Made by a program: the position numbers and the translations under genes
Notes under the pieces: generated by a model
Told to the model about the DNA's origin: nothing
Databases searched by the model: none
What the model saw: only the letters and a program-made list of their open reading frames with translations
Shown here: one piece after another, positions 7,476-16,718 of the stretch
Numbering within the stretch: position 1 is the first letter of the stretch
How the letters are laid out: each line of letters starts with the position of its first letter
NCBI RefSeq assembly: GCF_002159665.1
Contig: NZ_NFJC01000004.1
Coordinates: 1 to 64,000, forward strand
Source of the DNA: Desulfovibrio sp. An276
Lineage (GTDB): Bacteria; Desulfobacterota; Desulfovibrionia; Desulfovibrionales; Desulfovibrionaceae
Direction of reading: 5' to 3'
Length of the DNA stretch: 64,000 bases

Positions 7476-7955
7476 TTATTCACTTTCTCTGTTTTTCAGG
7501 ATTTTTTTGAGGTATACAACCCCTTCCAGGGGATTGTGGTAATAGGGTTCGCAGGGCCTGAAACCTAACTTTTCGTAGAGATGCCGGGCTGCCTTCATGC
7601 CTTCCAGGGTGTCGAGCACCATCTCCTGCCCTCCGGCTTTTTGGGCACTCTCGATGATGGCGTAAACGAGTGTCTCTGCGATACCGAGGCCGCGTGCCTC
7701 GGGCAGAACAAAAAGACGCTTCATCTCGCATACTCCCTCGCCTATCCAGTGCCAGGCGACCATGCCGAAAACCTTGCCGTCCTGTACGGCAACAAGGATT
7801 GCACCATGGGGCGGTGCGTATTTTTGAGCCGGATTTTCCAGCTCGCTTGCAAGATTTTGAAAGGCAAGGTCCAGCCCAAGCCAATTGGTATAGGTCTCTA
7901 TGAGGGTGCGCACATCTTCCATGTAGTCCACGCCGTCACGTATCTCTATTGCCAT
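7476..7955 (-). CDS. GNAT-family N-acetyltransferase
   Basis: A 159-residue single-domain acetyltransferase using acetyl-CoA. The acceptor is unknown. The core motif A region reads KRLFVLPEARGLGIAETLV, with the RGLGIA pyrophosphate loop near residue 98, followed by the ARHLYEKLGF motif B region near 132. The start at 7955 is chosen because GGGGAAAGGG immediately precedes it; a longer frame would run into the promoter region of the divergent DUF2442 gene. Base use looks more G+C-rich than the cuy cluster, so it may belong to the host backbone. Confidence 0.85.
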   Translation of the reverse strand: MAIEIRDGVDYMEDVRTLIETYTNWLGLDLAFQNLASELENPAQKYAPPHGAILVAVQDGKVFGMVAWHWIGEGVCEMKRLFVLPEARGLGIAETLVYAIIESAQKAGGQEMVLDTLEGMKAARHLYEKLGFRPCEPYYHNPLEGVVYLKKILKNRESE

Positions 7956-8058
7956 GCCCTTTCCCCGTATTGTCCTGTGGCAGAATGATTTTGCCCGAAC
8001 CATTTGTCTATTTTTCTGCTGCCGATTTGATTGTCCTTCAAGCCTTTGAGGTATCCCC

Positions 8059-8540
8059 ATGAACGCCTTTTTCTTCCCAAGGCTGCACAAAGTCGAGGCT
8101 CTAGCCCCCTACAACTTCGCACATGGAGTACAGGGGAAGTGCTGGACGTGGATGTGGAAAGCGCCCTGCGCTCCAATCCTGCACTTTGCGACATCCTTGC
8201 GCCTTCAGTCTTTGCCCTTGTCCATATAGACTTTGGGGGCTGTACCATCGAGTGGAAGGACAGCGAGTTCGGCGCAGACAACGTCTATACCTGGGGCAAG
8301 GAGCAGAAGGGTGAAGCGAGTCATCAAATGTTTTGCGACTGGATGCAGCGCAACAACCTCTCGCAAGATGCGGCTGCCACAGCCCTTGGGATATCCCCTC
8401 GCACTGTGCGTCGCTACGCTACGGCACAAAGCTCCATCCCCCGCCGTATCTGGCTTGCCTGCCTTGGCCGGGAGGCCATAGGCGGACTTCCTCGCAGACC
8501 TCTTCCTCTCGCTCTCCCCACTCAAGCCGGAAGACAATAA
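8059..8540 (+). pseudogene. DUF2442 domain + helix-turn-helix protein with an apparent 1-base frameshift
   Basis: Read from ATG 8059 (GAGGT upstream), the protein begins MNAFFFPRLHKVEALAPYN, a typical start of this family. The frame then fails. From about 8114 the next frame continues with LRTWSTGEVLDVDVESAL, then GADNVYTWGKEQKGE and an HTH segment QDAAATALGISPRTVRRY. Restoring one C in TACAAC/TTCGC near 8114 joins both parts into a plausible 160-residue protein. DUF2442 proteins with C-terminal HTH are often found in small mobile or toxin-antitoxin-like contexts; the function here is unknown. It may be a true pseudogene or a sequencing error. A TTG-initiated frame from 8031 exists but has a non-family N-terminus. 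Confidence 0.65.
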
Positions 8541-8569
8541 GGCAATGGGTGTGCACGGGGCTGCAGATC

Positions 8570-8610
8570 AAAAAAAGGTTCTGCAATGTCTTGCGACAAA
8601 GAGAACCTTT
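8570..8610 (-). terminator. Rho-independent terminator after tRNA-Val
   Basis: On the minus strand AAAGGTTCT (8602-8610) pairs with AGAACCTTT (8574-8582), followed by a T-run (8570-8576). It lies 14 bases beyond the tRNA 3' end. Confidence 0.75.
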
Positions 8611-8624
8611 GAACAGTCATTATC

Positions 8625-8700
8625 TGGTGGGCGGTACAAGACTTGAACTTGTGGCATCTGCCTTGTAAGGGCAGCGCTCTACCAACTGAGCTAACCGCCC
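8625..8700 (-). tRNA. tRNA-Val (anticodon UAC)
   Basis: The minus strand gives a 76-base cloverleaf including an encoded CCA. The acceptor stem pairs GGGCGGT with ACCGCCC, the D-arm is TAGCTCAGTTGGTAGAGC, the anticodon loop CTTACAA has TAC at 8665-8667, and the T-arm contains GTTCAAGTC. The 3' end faces the A+T-rich accessory region on the left, the orientation expected if that DNA entered at this tRNA. Confidence 0.97.
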
Positions 8701-8792
8701 ACAATTTTGGATTTATACTAGCGTCCCTTTGCGTCTGTCAAGAACAAAAAATTCTCGATTCTCGAACAGTGCCATTCTCTGGGCGAAAATCT

Positions 8793-8996
8793 TCAGATAC
8801 GGTCCACGTAGCAGTTGTCGAGAAAGTCTTCCATGGCCTTGTCGGCCTTGGGGATGTATTGCTCTATGGGATAGGTCTTCCCGCATTCCTTGCAGCGCAT
8901 GTAGACCTGATGGCAGGAACGCTCGATGGTCATGGGTTTCTCGCACTGCGGGCAGGGAACAGTTGTCTGGGCTTGGCGTGCAGCAAAAAGGGGCAT
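8793..8996 (-). CDS. Small dual-CXXC zinc-ribbon protein
   Basis: A 67-residue protein with two Cys-x2-Cys knuckles, PCPQCEKP near residue 13 and MRCKECGKT near 31, followed by an acidic helix ending EDFLDNCYVDRI. It resembles the small dual-CXXC-motif protein family known from Desulfovibrio relatives, some of which use selenocysteine; here all four positions are cysteine codons. The start at 8996 has GAGG seven bases upstream. It lies downstream of ftsZ on the same strand but beyond a terminator-like hairpin. It probably binds one zinc ion; no catalytic function can be named. Confidence 0.75.
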   Translation of the reverse strand: MPLFAARQAQTTVPCPQCEKPMTIERSCHQVYMRCKECGKTYPIEQYIPKADKAMEDFLDNCYVDRI

Positions 8997-9020
8997 GACT
9001 GGCCTCGCGAAAAAAGAGTG

Positions 9021-9055
9021 AAAAAGAATCAGGAGGCCCTCCCCAAAGGACCTCC
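9021..9055 (-). terminator. Probable terminator at the end of the dcw cluster
   Basis: On the minus strand GGAGGTCC (9048-9055) pairs with GGGCCTCC (9032-9039) with small mismatches, followed by TGATTCTTTTT. A second hairpin (9114-9123 with 9127-9136) lies directly after the ftsZ stop. Confidence 0.6.
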
Positions 9056-9152
9056 CGGCGGGCATTTCAGAACCAGAGGAATGGTCCTGAAAATGGGATT
9101 TTGCCAAACGTGCGCAAAAGCCCAAGGGGCCTTTGCGTAAGGTAGGCAGAAA

Positions 9153-10526
9153 CTAGTCTATCTTGTTGCGGATGAAGGTGGGCACATCCAGGATGGGATC
9201 GCTTGAGTCCTCAACCTTCATGTTGTACTCGCCGTGCTCCCCTCTGGGGAAGGAGCCCTTCTCCTGCTCCCAGCGCACACGCGCATCGTTCAGAAATTCC
9301 TTGCTCATCTGCGAGGTGGATTTCCTGGGTTGCGGACGCAGGAAATCGGGCTCTGTGTTGTCCTGGCCAGGAGCTGCAGGCCTTGTGACATTGTTCATGT
9401 CCAGATGCCTGACATTGTCCTCGCCCGGATCCACAAAGGGAGGCCTGCGGTTTGCCTGGGCAGCAGTATAGGACTGCTGCTGTGCAAAGGGCTGCCTTGC
9501 GGGATTTGCTGCAGGGGCGGGCTTTGCCATACTTCTCTGATCGAGGCGCGGCTCTGCCTCGATGCCGGTGGCAACCAGGGTGACGCGAATCTCGTCTTCC
9601 AGGGTGTCGTCGAAGACAACGCCTGCAAAGATGTTGGCGTCTTCCGGAGCGGCCTCGTAGATCTTTTCGCCAATGCGGGCCATTTCGTCGCTGGAAATGT
9701 CTTCCGGAGCAGTAACGTTGTAGAGAACTGCCTTGGCTGTGGCCAGGGTGATATCTTCGAGCAGGGGGCTGGAAATGGCCTTGGACACTGCGTCGTCCGC
9801 ACGGTTTTCGCCCTTGCCGGAACCCATGCCCATGAGGGCAAGGCCTGCCTCGGACATGCAGGCGCGCACGTCTGCAAAGTCGAGGTTGATGTAGCCTGGA
9901 CGGGTGATGACGTCGGAAATGCCCTTCACGCCGTAGTAGAGCACATCGTTGGCCATGGCCATGACTTCGCGTACAGGCGTTTTCTTGGGCGCAAGGGTCA
10001 TTATGCGATCATTGGGAATGATGATGAGACAGTCCACATGCTTGCTCAGCTCGTCTATGCCTGCCTGTGCGCTTGCTGCGCGCTTCTTGCCCTCGAAGCT
10101 GAAGGGACGGGTCACAACGCCCACAGTGAGCGCACCGTTCTTCTTGGCTGTCTCTGCCACAATGGGAGCAGCACCGGTTCCGGTTCCGCCGCCCATGCCA
10201 GCGGTCACAAAGACCATGTCTGCCTGGGCTATGGCTTCCTGGATAAGCTGAATGCTTTCCGTGGCAGCCTCGCGGCCCACTTCAGGATTGGAACCTGCGC
10301 CAAGGCCCCTGGTGAGCTTTTCCCCAAGCTGAATGTGCACGGGTGCGGGGTTGGAATTGAGTGCCTGCAGGTCCGTGTTGGCGCAGATGAACTCAACACC
10401 GGTCAGCCCAAGCTCAATCATGTTCTTGACGGCATTGCCGCCGCCACCGCCGACACCCACGACCAGTATGCGTGCGCCGCTTGCCATATGCCCGTCGTCA
10501 ATGAAATCCATTATGGAGTCTTGCAT
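9153..10526 (-). CDS. ftsZ: Cell division protein FtsZ
   Basis: This is the tubulin-like GTPase that polymerises into the Z-ring and recruits the divisome. Of 457 residues, the N-terminal Rossmann part has [11 protein letters not shown] near residue 22, the tubulin signature [10 protein letters not shown] lies near 117, and the synergy T7 loop NLDFADVR lies near 217. A disordered Gln/Ala/Pro-rich linker (about 335-425) leads to the C-terminal conserved peptide [10 protein letters not shown] that binds FtsA. The start at 10526 has GAGAGGAAGAG upstream. It is the last gene of the dcw cluster, 129 bases after ftsA. Confidence 0.99.
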   Translation of the reverse strand: MQDSIMDFIDDGHMASGARILVVGVGGGGGNAVKNMIELGLTGVEFICANTDLQALNSNPAPVHIQLGEKLTRGLGAGSNPEVGREAATESIQLIQEAIAQADMVFVTAGMGGGTGTGAAPIVAETAKKNGALTVGVVTRPFSFEGKKRAASAQAGIDELSKHVDCLIIIPNDRIMTLAPKKTPVREVMAMANDVLYYGVKGISDVITRPGYINLDFADVRACMSEAGLALMGMGSGKGENRADDAVSKAISSPLLEDITLATAKAVLYNVTAPEDISSDEMARIGEKIYEAAPEDANIFAGVVFDDTLEDEIRVTLVATGIEAEPRLDQRSMAKPAPAANPARQPFAQQQSYTAAQANRRPPFVDPGEDNVRHLDMNNVTRPAAPGQDNTEPDFLRPQPRKSTSQMSKEFLNDARVRWEQEKGSFPRGEHGEYNMKVEDSSDPILDVPTFIRNKID

Positions 10527-10655
10527 GGACTCTTCCTCTCAGTATTTGAAATACCCGCTTGATTTTCTGCCTGCTTGAAAGGCCCTCCACTTTTCCGGGA
10601 AATTGGGGTTTTCCGAAAAATCTGCCTGGAAGGCCCCGCGAACCTCAAAGCCCTG

Positions 10656-11945
10656 TTAGCTTATGTCCTGGAACCAGCTGCGCATCTTGCGCAAGAGCCT
10701 CTTGAAGGGGCCCTCGTCGCTGGGTGTCAGTTCACTCACAATCTTTGTTTCCGGCTTGGCCTCGGTTTCCAGGGAAACCCTTGAAATCTGTCTTGCCAGC
10801 ACCTTGTCTGCACCAAAATGCAGAAGACCAACCGCAGTCGAGAACTTGGGGTTGTTCACGACATCGGTCAGGCCCTTCACATTGGCAGGGTAGCCTATGC
10901 GCGTGGGGACACCGAAGATCTGCTCGCCCAGCTCCACACAACCCTCGATAAGGGCTGCACCGCCGGTGAGCACGACGCCAGAGCGTATCCTGTCCTTGCA
11001 CCCGGAATTGACCAGGGTCCTGTCCACAAAGGTGAGGATCTCCTCCATGCGCGGCTCACAGATATCCGCCAGAACCTGACGGGAGAGCTTTTGCGGAGGA
11101 CGTCCGCCAACAGAGGGCACCTCGATGGTCTCGTCTTCCTGCACAAGATCGCGCAGGGCACAGCCATACTTGACCTTGATGCGCTCTGCAGCCTTGGTGG
11201 GCGTGCGCAGGCCAAAGGCTATGTCGTTGGTCAGGGTGGATCCGCCAAGGGGAACAACGGCAGTGTGCTTTATGGCATTGTTCTCGAAGATGGCGATATC
11301 GCTCGTGCCGCCGCCAAGATCCACCAGGGCGACACCTATCTCGCGTTCCTCGTCCGTGAGCACAGCCTTGGCGGAAGCCAGGGATTCGAGAACGATGTCC
11401 TCGACGTGCAGGCCGGCACGGTTGGAGGAGCGCACAAGATTCTGTGCACTGGACACGGCAGCGGTCACGATGTGCACGTTTACCTCAAGGCGCACGCCGG
11501 CCATGCCAATGGGATCCACGATGCCGCGCTGATTGTCCACAATGTATTCCTGGGGCAGGATGTGGATCACCTCGCGGTCCGAGGGGATCGCCACTGTGCG
11601 GGCAGCCTCGAGCACGCGTGTCACGTCCGTGGACATGACCTCGTTGCCCTGCACGGCAATGACACCGTGGCTGTTGATGCCCATGATGTGCCCGCCGGCA
11701 ATGCCCACAAAGACGGACTTGATATTGCATCCGGCCATCTGGCCGGCCACATCAACGGCTTGGCGTATGGAACGCACGGTGTCCTCGATATTGACAACCA
11801 TGCCCTTGCGCAGCCCTCTGGACTCGCAGTCCCCAATGCCTATGATCTTCAGCTGCCGGTCCTGCATGAGTTCGGCAACCACGGCACAGACCTTGGTTGT
11901 TCCGATATCAAGACCAACAATGAGTTCAACTCCTGCTTTGTCCAC
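10656..11945 (-). CDS. ftsA: Cell division protein FtsA
   Basis: An actin-fold ATPase that tethers FtsZ to the membrane. The 429 residues carry the phosphate-1 motif VGLDIGTTKVCAVV near residue 9, the phosphate-2 motif VALVDLGGGTSDIAIF near 205, the adenosine motif VVLTGGAALIEG near 327, and a C-terminal amphipathic membrane helix RLLRKMRSWFQDI. Initiation is at GTG 11945 with GGAGGG directly upstream. It lies between ftsQ (90-base gap) and ftsZ. Confidence 0.98.
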   Translation of the reverse strand: MDKAGVELIVGLDIGTTKVCAVVAELMQDRQLKIIGIGDCESRGLRKGMVVNIEDTVRSIRQAVDVAGQMAGCNIKSVFVGIAGGHIMGINSHGVIAVQGNEVMSTDVTRVLEAARTVAIPSDREVIHILPQEYIVDNQRGIVDPIGMAGVRLEVNVHIVTAAVSSAQNLVRSSNRAGLHVEDIVLESLASAKAVLTDEEREIGVALVDLGGGTSDIAIFENNAIKHTAVVPLGGSTLTNDIAFGLRTPTKAAERIKVKYGCALRDLVQEDETIEVPSVGGRPPQKLSRQVLADICEPRMEEILTFVDRTLVNSGCKDRIRSGVVLTGGAALIEGCVELGEQIFGVPTRIGYPANVKGLTDVVNNPKFSTAVGLLHFGADKVLARQISRVSLETEAKPETKIVSELTPSDEGPFKRLLRKMRSWFQDIS

Positions 11946-12035
11946 GCGCCCTCCGGAAATCTGAACAGAAAGAGAAAGGTACTCCGACTTCAGAACAGGT
12001 CCGCATCCATCCGGAAACCCCGAAAAATCCGGGAA

Positions 12036-13172
12036 TTACTGTTGCTCCACCGGTCTGCGGAGAACAACCCAGACACTGTTCTGCGAGGCTCTAACCTCTT
12101 GCACGCTGCTCAGCTCCCGTCTGCGGGCCAGATCACCAATGGTGGCGCCAAGGCGCAGAAGATTTCCGTCCCAATCGTCGGGGGCAAGGGACAAGCGCAT
12201 TTCTCTATCTTCAAGGTACAATTCTACACCACGGCTGGGAGAAACGTCAACCGTGGCAATGGCTCCGGCCTCGACTGGCAAAATACCGCTGCGAATGTCG
12301 CGCATGAGGCGTGAAAGATAGGGAATTGCATCCTCGCATCCGGGTTCTATGCTCAGAATGGGCAGGGACATGAAGTTGCTGCTCTCCACAGGTGCAATGA
12401 GTTCACCCTTCTCGTTCGCATAAAAGAGTCGCCCTTCCCTGCGAATCCAGAAGCTCGGCATGCGTTCCTGCAAACGGATGACAAAGCGGTCCGGCAGGAT
12501 GCGCTTGACCGACACATCTTCCACCCAGGGTGTTTGCCTCAACCTGTGCTCCACTGCAGCGATACTGACGGAAAAGGCGTTGTCGCCCTCGGAAAGACCG
12601 CCAAGATGCAGTATCATGTCCCTTTGCAGGCGCACGTTGCCGGTGATATCAATATGCCTTGTGACAAACATGGGCGAGGTGTGCATCCAGGAATAGAGCC
12701 AGAGGCTGAACTTGTAGACAGCAAAAAGGGACAAGAGGAAGAAAAAAAGGCCAAGGACAAGGTAGAGAAAGGCGCGCAGCCTGTTTTTCAGGCGCGTGAG
12801 AAGACCTGGACGCTTCGGGGCTTCCTGCTCTGACTTTGCCTGCGCTTCGTCCGTCTTGCTCTTGGCGCCATCCGAGCCTTGCAGGGAAGCATTCCTGTCT
12901 GCCCTGCCTGCCCTGTTGTCTGCAGGGCCTGTCCCCTGTTCGTCAAAAAGGCGCGTGTTGCCAAAGGCAGATCCTTCCACGGTCTGGGCAGAGACAACGC
13001 TTCCGCGCCTGCCTGTGAAGCTGTTGCGGGCATCGGCCGTTGTCTTGTGCACGATGTTCGCAAGCAAAGCCTCATCGGTTACCCTTGCGTGCTCGTGAGC
13101 TGCATCGTGCACATTTTCCCTGCCGGATTCCTCCTTTGGGGGCGCTGGACGTTTTCTTACAAAGAATGCCAC
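12036..13172 (-). CDS. ftsQ: Cell division protein FtsQ/DivIB with extended cytoplasmic tail
   Basis: A bitopic divisome protein linking cytoplasmic and periplasmic components. Of 378 residues, 1-133 are hydrophilic and low in complexity, 134-156 form a single transmembrane helix, 168-240 form a POTRA domain (TRHIDITGNVRLQRD onward), and the remainder is the periplasmic beta domain. The roughly 130-residue cytoplasmic tail is much longer than the 20-30 residues of E. coli FtsQ. It starts at GTG 13172, overlapping the murB stop by 16 bases, so the two are translationally coupled. Confidence 0.95.
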   Translation of the reverse strand: MAFFVRKRPAPPKEESGRENVHDAAHEHARVTDEALLANIVHKTTADARNSFTGRRGSVVSAQTVEGSAFGNTRLFDEQGTGPADNRAGRADRNASLQGSDGAKSKTDEAQAKSEQEAPKRPGLLTRLKNRLRAFLYLVLGLFFFLLSLFAVYKFSLWLYSWMHTSPMFVTRHIDITGNVRLQRDMILHLGGLSEGDNAFSVSIAAVEHRLRQTPWVEDVSVKRILPDRFVIRLQERMPSFWIRREGRLFYANEKGELIAPVESSNFMSLPILSIEPGCEDAIPYLSRLMRDIRSGILPVEAGAIATVDVSPSRGVELYLEDREMRLSLAPDDWDGNLLRLGATIGDLARRRELSSVQEVRASQNSVWVVLRRPVEQQ

Positions 13173-14053
13173 GGCAGTGTTTTCACCTCAAGGGAAAGCT
13201 CTGTGCCATAGAGTTGTGCCACCCTGTCCCTTGCCTCGCACAAAAGACGCACGGCATCCTCTGCCCTGCCCTGCCCCGTGTTGACAAGGAAGTTGGCGTG
13301 CACGGCAGAAAAGGCTACGCCGCCAAGACTTTTGCCACGATACCCTGCCTTGTCGAGCAAGACTCCTGCGGACGGGCCTTCCGGGGGATTTTTGAACACA
13401 CACCCCGCAGATCTGACAGTGACAGGCTGGCGGGCCTTCTTGGTAGCCATGTGTTCTGCCATCCTCTGGCCGACCTCTTCCGGGTGCGCATCTCTTGCAA
13501 GGACAAGGGTAGCACCAGTCACAAACCAGGGCTTGCCCAAGGCTTTCTTGGGCGCAAACACACGGTAGGCAAGCTCGATCTGCTCGCGCTCAAAGGTGTG
13601 CAGGGCTCCATCGGCCCAGATGTCAACGCGTTCAAGCACATCCCCCATGCACGAGCCGAAGGAACCAGCGTTCATGGCTATGGCGCCACCCACTCGGCCA
13701 GGGATACCTGCAAGGCCCTCAAGGCCCGTGAGCCCCTCCCTGCGGCAAAAGGCGAGAAGCTGAGGCAGTGGGGTTCCGGAAGACACGCGCACAGACACCC
13801 TCTCCCCCTCGTCCGCCAAAATCTCCGGCCTTGCGGAAAAATCCGGGCACAGGAGGAGAAGCTCGTGTTCTCCGTCCATGGCGAGGATGTTTGAACCCGC
13901 CCCAAGGACAAAGACAGGCAGGGAGTACGAGGAAAGCACCCCTGGAAGTCTTTCAAGATCGTCCGGGGTCTCGAGCGTAACTTCAGCCGTGCACGTGCCC
14001 CCAAGGCCAAGGGTAGTGCGCTCGGCAAGGCTCACATGGGCTTTTGTGCGCAT
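13157..14053 (-). CDS. murB: UDP-N-acetylenolpyruvoylglucosamine reductase MurB
   Basis: An FAD enzyme that reduces UDP-GlcNAc-enolpyruvate with NADPH to UDP-MurNAc. The 298 residues match the short type II form: FAD segments LGAGSNIL near residue 50 and GLAGIPGRVGGAIAMNAG near 114, then the catalytic loop SAGCVFKNP near 215. The general-acid position, usually serine in SAGSVF, is Cys218 here; Cys occurs in a minority of MurB proteins. It lies 12 bases after murC and overlaps ftsQ. Confidence 0.97.
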   Translation of the reverse strand: MRTKAHVSLAERTTLGLGGTCTAEVTLETPDDLERLPGVLSSYSLPVFVLGAGSNILAMDGEHELLLLCPDFSARPEILADEGERVSVRVSSGTPLPQLLAFCRREGLTGLEGLAGIPGRVGGAIAMNAGSFGSCMGDVLERVDIWADGALHTFEREQIELAYRVFAPKKALGKPWFVTGATLVLARDAHPEEVGQRMAEHMATKKARQPVTVRSAGCVFKNPPEGPSAGVLLDKAGYRGKSLGGVAFSAVHANFLVNTGQGRAEDAVRLLCEARDRVAQLYGTELSLEVKTLPWHSL

Positions 14054-14065
14054 GCCTTTTCTCCG

Positions 14066-15445
14066 CTAGGCCTTTTGTTCAGACCCAAGGGCAAGCCAGG
14101 CAGGCCCCACCTTCGTGATGCTGCCGGCACCAATGGTGAGCAGCACATCCCCTGGCTCAAGGGCTGCGTCAAGAGCCTTCACCATATCGTCCAGGGTCTC
14201 GCAGTAAGTAACGTGGGCTGTGCTCACCTGGCGCATGCCCTGGGCAAGGCTTTGCCCTGAGACACCGGGAATGGGCTTTTCGGATGCTGCGTAGACCTCG
14301 GTGAGAAAGACCTCGTCCACACCATCGAAGACCTTGCAGAATTCGCCAAAGTGGGCCTGGGTCCTTGTGAATCTGTGCGGCTGGAAGGCTGCCACAATGC
14401 GCCTGCCGGGAAAGACCATGCGGGCAGTGGCAAGGGTTGCAGCGATTTCGTGCGGGTGGTGGCCGTAGTCGTCGTAGACAACAATGCCCCTGCGCGTGCC
14501 CTTGTACTCGAAGCGGCGGGCAACGCCGGAGAAGGTGGCAAGGCCCCTTGCAATCTCTTCAAAGGGGATGCGGGCGGACAGGGAAACACCAATGGCAGCA
14601 AGGGCATTGCGCACATTGTGCACGCCAGGCTGGGGCAGATGGACCTCGCCCAGGATGCGATCCTTGTACCGCACTCTGAAATGGCTCTCCTTCGAAAGTT
14701 CCAGGGGCTCTGCCCTCAAGGCATTTCCCTCGTCGAGGCCGTAGGTCACGACAGGACGCTTGACCCTGGGCAGAAGCCTGCGCACACCCTTGTCGTCGCC
14801 GCAGACCACGTTGACGCCGTAGAAGGGCACCTTGTTCATGAACTGTACAAAGGCCTCGTCCAGATTCTCCCTGGTCTTGTAGTGGTCAAGGTGATCCTCG
14901 TCCACGTTGGTCACCACATTGAGGATGGGGAAGAGACAGAGGAAGGAGCCGTCGGATTCGTCGGCCTCGGCAATCAGGTAGTCCCCGTGGCCCAAATGGG
15001 CGTTTGTGCCGTAGACGTTGAGCCTGCCGCCTATGATGACGGTGGGGTCAAGGCCTGCTGTATCGAAGATGGAGGCCGTAAGCGAGGTGGTGGTCGTCTT
15101 GCCGTGGGTGCCGGCAATGGCAATGCCCTGGCGCAGGCGCATGAGCTCTGCGAGCATCTCTGCCCTGGGAATAACGGGGATGCCAAGGCGCCTTGCCTCC
15201 ACAACCTCGGGATTGTCCTCGCTGATGGCCGTGGATTTCACGAGCACCTGCTCTGTGCCCACGTGGGAGGCGTCGTGGCCTATGTAGACAACGCAGCCCA
15301 TGTCCCTGAGCCTCTGTATGGTCTGCGATTCGGCCTGATCCGATCCCGTGATGGTGTAGCCAAGGTTGATGAGGACCTCGGCTATGCCGCACATGCCTGC
15401 GCCGCCAATGCCCACCATGTGTATGTGCTTGATTCTGCTGTCCAT
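14066..15445 (-). CDS. murC: UDP-N-acetylmuramate--L-alanine ligase MurC
   Basis: A cytoplasmic ATP-dependent ligase adding L-Ala to UDP-MurNAc. In 459 residues the Mur ligase layout is complete: the N-terminal UDP-binding [14 protein letters not shown] near residue 12, the P-loop [11 protein letters not shown] near 113, [10 protein letters not shown] near 175, and C-terminal [10 protein letters not shown] near 338. AAGGGCGAAC precedes the ATG. It follows murG by 18 bases. Confidence 0.98.
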   Translation of the reverse strand: MDSRIKHIHMVGIGGAGMCGIAEVLINLGYTITGSDQAESQTIQRLRDMGCVVYIGHDASHVGTEQVLVKSTAISEDNPEVVEARRLGIPVIPRAEMLAELMRLRQGIAIAGTHGKTTTTSLTASIFDTAGLDPTVIIGGRLNVYGTNAHLGHGDYLIAEADESDGSFLCLFPILNVVTNVDEDHLDHYKTRENLDEAFVQFMNKVPFYGVNVVCGDDKGVRRLLPRVKRPVVTYGLDEGNALRAEPLELSKESHFRVRYKDRILGEVHLPQPGVHNVRNALAAIGVSLSARIPFEEIARGLATFSGVARRFEYKGTRRGIVVYDDYGHHPHEIAATLATARMVFPGRRIVAAFQPHRFTRTQAHFGEFCKVFDGVDEVFLTEVYAASEKPIPGVSGQSLAQGMRQVSTAHVTYCETLDDMVKALDAALEPGDVLLTIGAGSITKVGPAWLALGSEQKA

Positions 15446-15463
15446 GTTCGCCCTTCTTGTCCT

Positions 15464-16564
15464 CTAGGCCTTGAGCTTCTTGTTTCTGGAATTCCTTGTG
15501 GCCACAGCTTCCTGCATCTGGCGCACAACGTTGCTTGCTGCCTCCGGGCTTGCCAGGCAGAGTGCCGAGCTTGCCATGGCCTTCAAAACATCCTTCGAGC
15601 CCATGATGTTGCGGATCTGGTCGCCCAGGACATCGGAGGTCACATCCTTCTGGGCAAAGACCTTGGCAGCGCCGGCCTTTTCCATGGCAAGGGCGTTGTA
15701 GGTCTGGTGATCGTGGATGGCATAGGGGAAGGGCACAAGGATGGAGGGAAGAGCTGCAGCGCAAAGCTCAGTCACTGTGCTTGCCCCTGCACGGCACACT
15801 GCCAGATCGGCCCAGGAGTAGATCTGGGCCATGTTGTCGAAGAAGGCGGCAACGCGGCAGTTTTCCATGCCTGCCTCTGCGTAGGCAGCCTTGACTGCCT
15901 CCTCGTCCCCGTTGCCTGTCTGATGGCAGATCTCGATGCCCAGTTCCTTTAAGCGGGGCAGAAGATCACAGATGTACATATTGATGGCGTGGGCACCCTG
16001 GGAGCCGCCCATGACGAGCAGGTGCTTTCCCAGGAAGTCCCTGGGCCTTGTGCCAACCTGCATGATGGCCTTGCGCACGGGATTGCCAGTCTGCACGATG
16101 TGGCGCTCGTCAAAGCCCGTGGTGTCCGGAAGCGAGGTGCAGATGCGATCGCAGAATTTGGCAAGAACCCTGTTGCTTGCGCCGGCAACAGCGTTTTGCT
16201 CGTGCAAAATGGAGGGCACGCGCAAAAGGCGCGCTGCCAGAAGGGGTGCAAAGGCAGCGTAGGAGCCAAAGCCCGCAGCGCAGTCAGGGGAAAACTCGCG
16301 CACAATGCGCAGGGCCTTGGGAAGTGCCATGCCAAGGCGGGCAAGGGCGCTTACTGCACCAAAGCCCTTGCCGAGAACGCCGCGCACGGGAAGGCCAATG
16401 TAGTTGATGCCTGCCTTTTCGGCCAGGCGCTTTTCAAGGCCGTTTTGCGAGCCCATGAAAAGAAGTTCTATGCCGTCAAACTGCCTGCGCAGTTCCTCTG
16501 CCACGGCCAGGGCGGGAAAGATGTGGCCGCCTGTGCCGCCTGTAGTAAGAAGGACACGTTTCAT
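15464..16564 (-). CDS. murG: UDP-GlcNAc:lipid I N-acetylglucosaminyltransferase MurG
   Basis: A peripheral membrane GT-B glycosyltransferase converting lipid I to lipid II on the inner leaflet. Its 366 residues contain the N-terminal glycine loop TTGGTGGHIFPALAVAEEL, the loop LGKGFGAVSAL, the second-domain GGSQGAHAIN near residue 185, and the UDP-GlcNAc site CRAGASTVTEL near 258. The ribosome-binding site is weak. A 154-base gap separates it from ftsW. Confidence 0.98.
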   Translation of the reverse strand: MKRVLLTTGGTGGHIFPALAVAEELRRQFDGIELLFMGSQNGLEKRLAEKAGINYIGLPVRGVLGKGFGAVSALARLGMALPKALRIVREFSPDCAAGFGSYAAFAPLLAARLLRVPSILHEQNAVAGASNRVLAKFCDRICTSLPDTTGFDERHIVQTGNPVRKAIMQVGTRPRDFLGKHLLVMGGSQGAHAINMYICDLLPRLKELGIEICHQTGNGDEEAVKAAYAEAGMENCRVAAFFDNMAQIYSWADLAVCRAGASTVTELCAAALPSILVPFPYAIHDHQTYNALAMEKAGAAKVFAQKDVTSDVLGDQIRNIMGSKDVLKAMASSALCLASPEAASNVVRQMQEAVATRNSRNKKLKA

Positions 16565-16718
16565 ATCTGGTTGCCTGGCCCCTTGGGGCAGGCCTCTCCT
16601 GAAAATGCAAAAAACGGATTTGGGGGAATGCGCGAAAGCGGGCGGGTTCCCGGCTTTTCGCGGAATGTATCAGCCTTGAGTATTGAAATTTGCCTGTCTC
16701 AAACTGCGCGCAACGTTG

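Noticed and set aside
8031..8058. TTG start for the DUF2442-HTH frame
   Set aside because: It gives a non-family N-terminus; the ATG at 8059 in the neighbouring frame gives the family N-terminus with a good ribosome-binding site.
9234..10562. 442-codon plus-strand open frame opposite ftsZ
   Set aside because: Shadow frame of a certain gene in G+C-rich DNA; no family motif and no ribosome-binding site.
10818..12314. 498-codon plus-strand open frame opposite ftsA/ftsQ
   Set aside because: Antisense shadow; low-complexity His/Ala/Gly content typical of reverse-strand reading.
14351..15952. 533-codon plus-strand open frame opposite murC/murG
   Set aside because: Antisense shadow with no domain.
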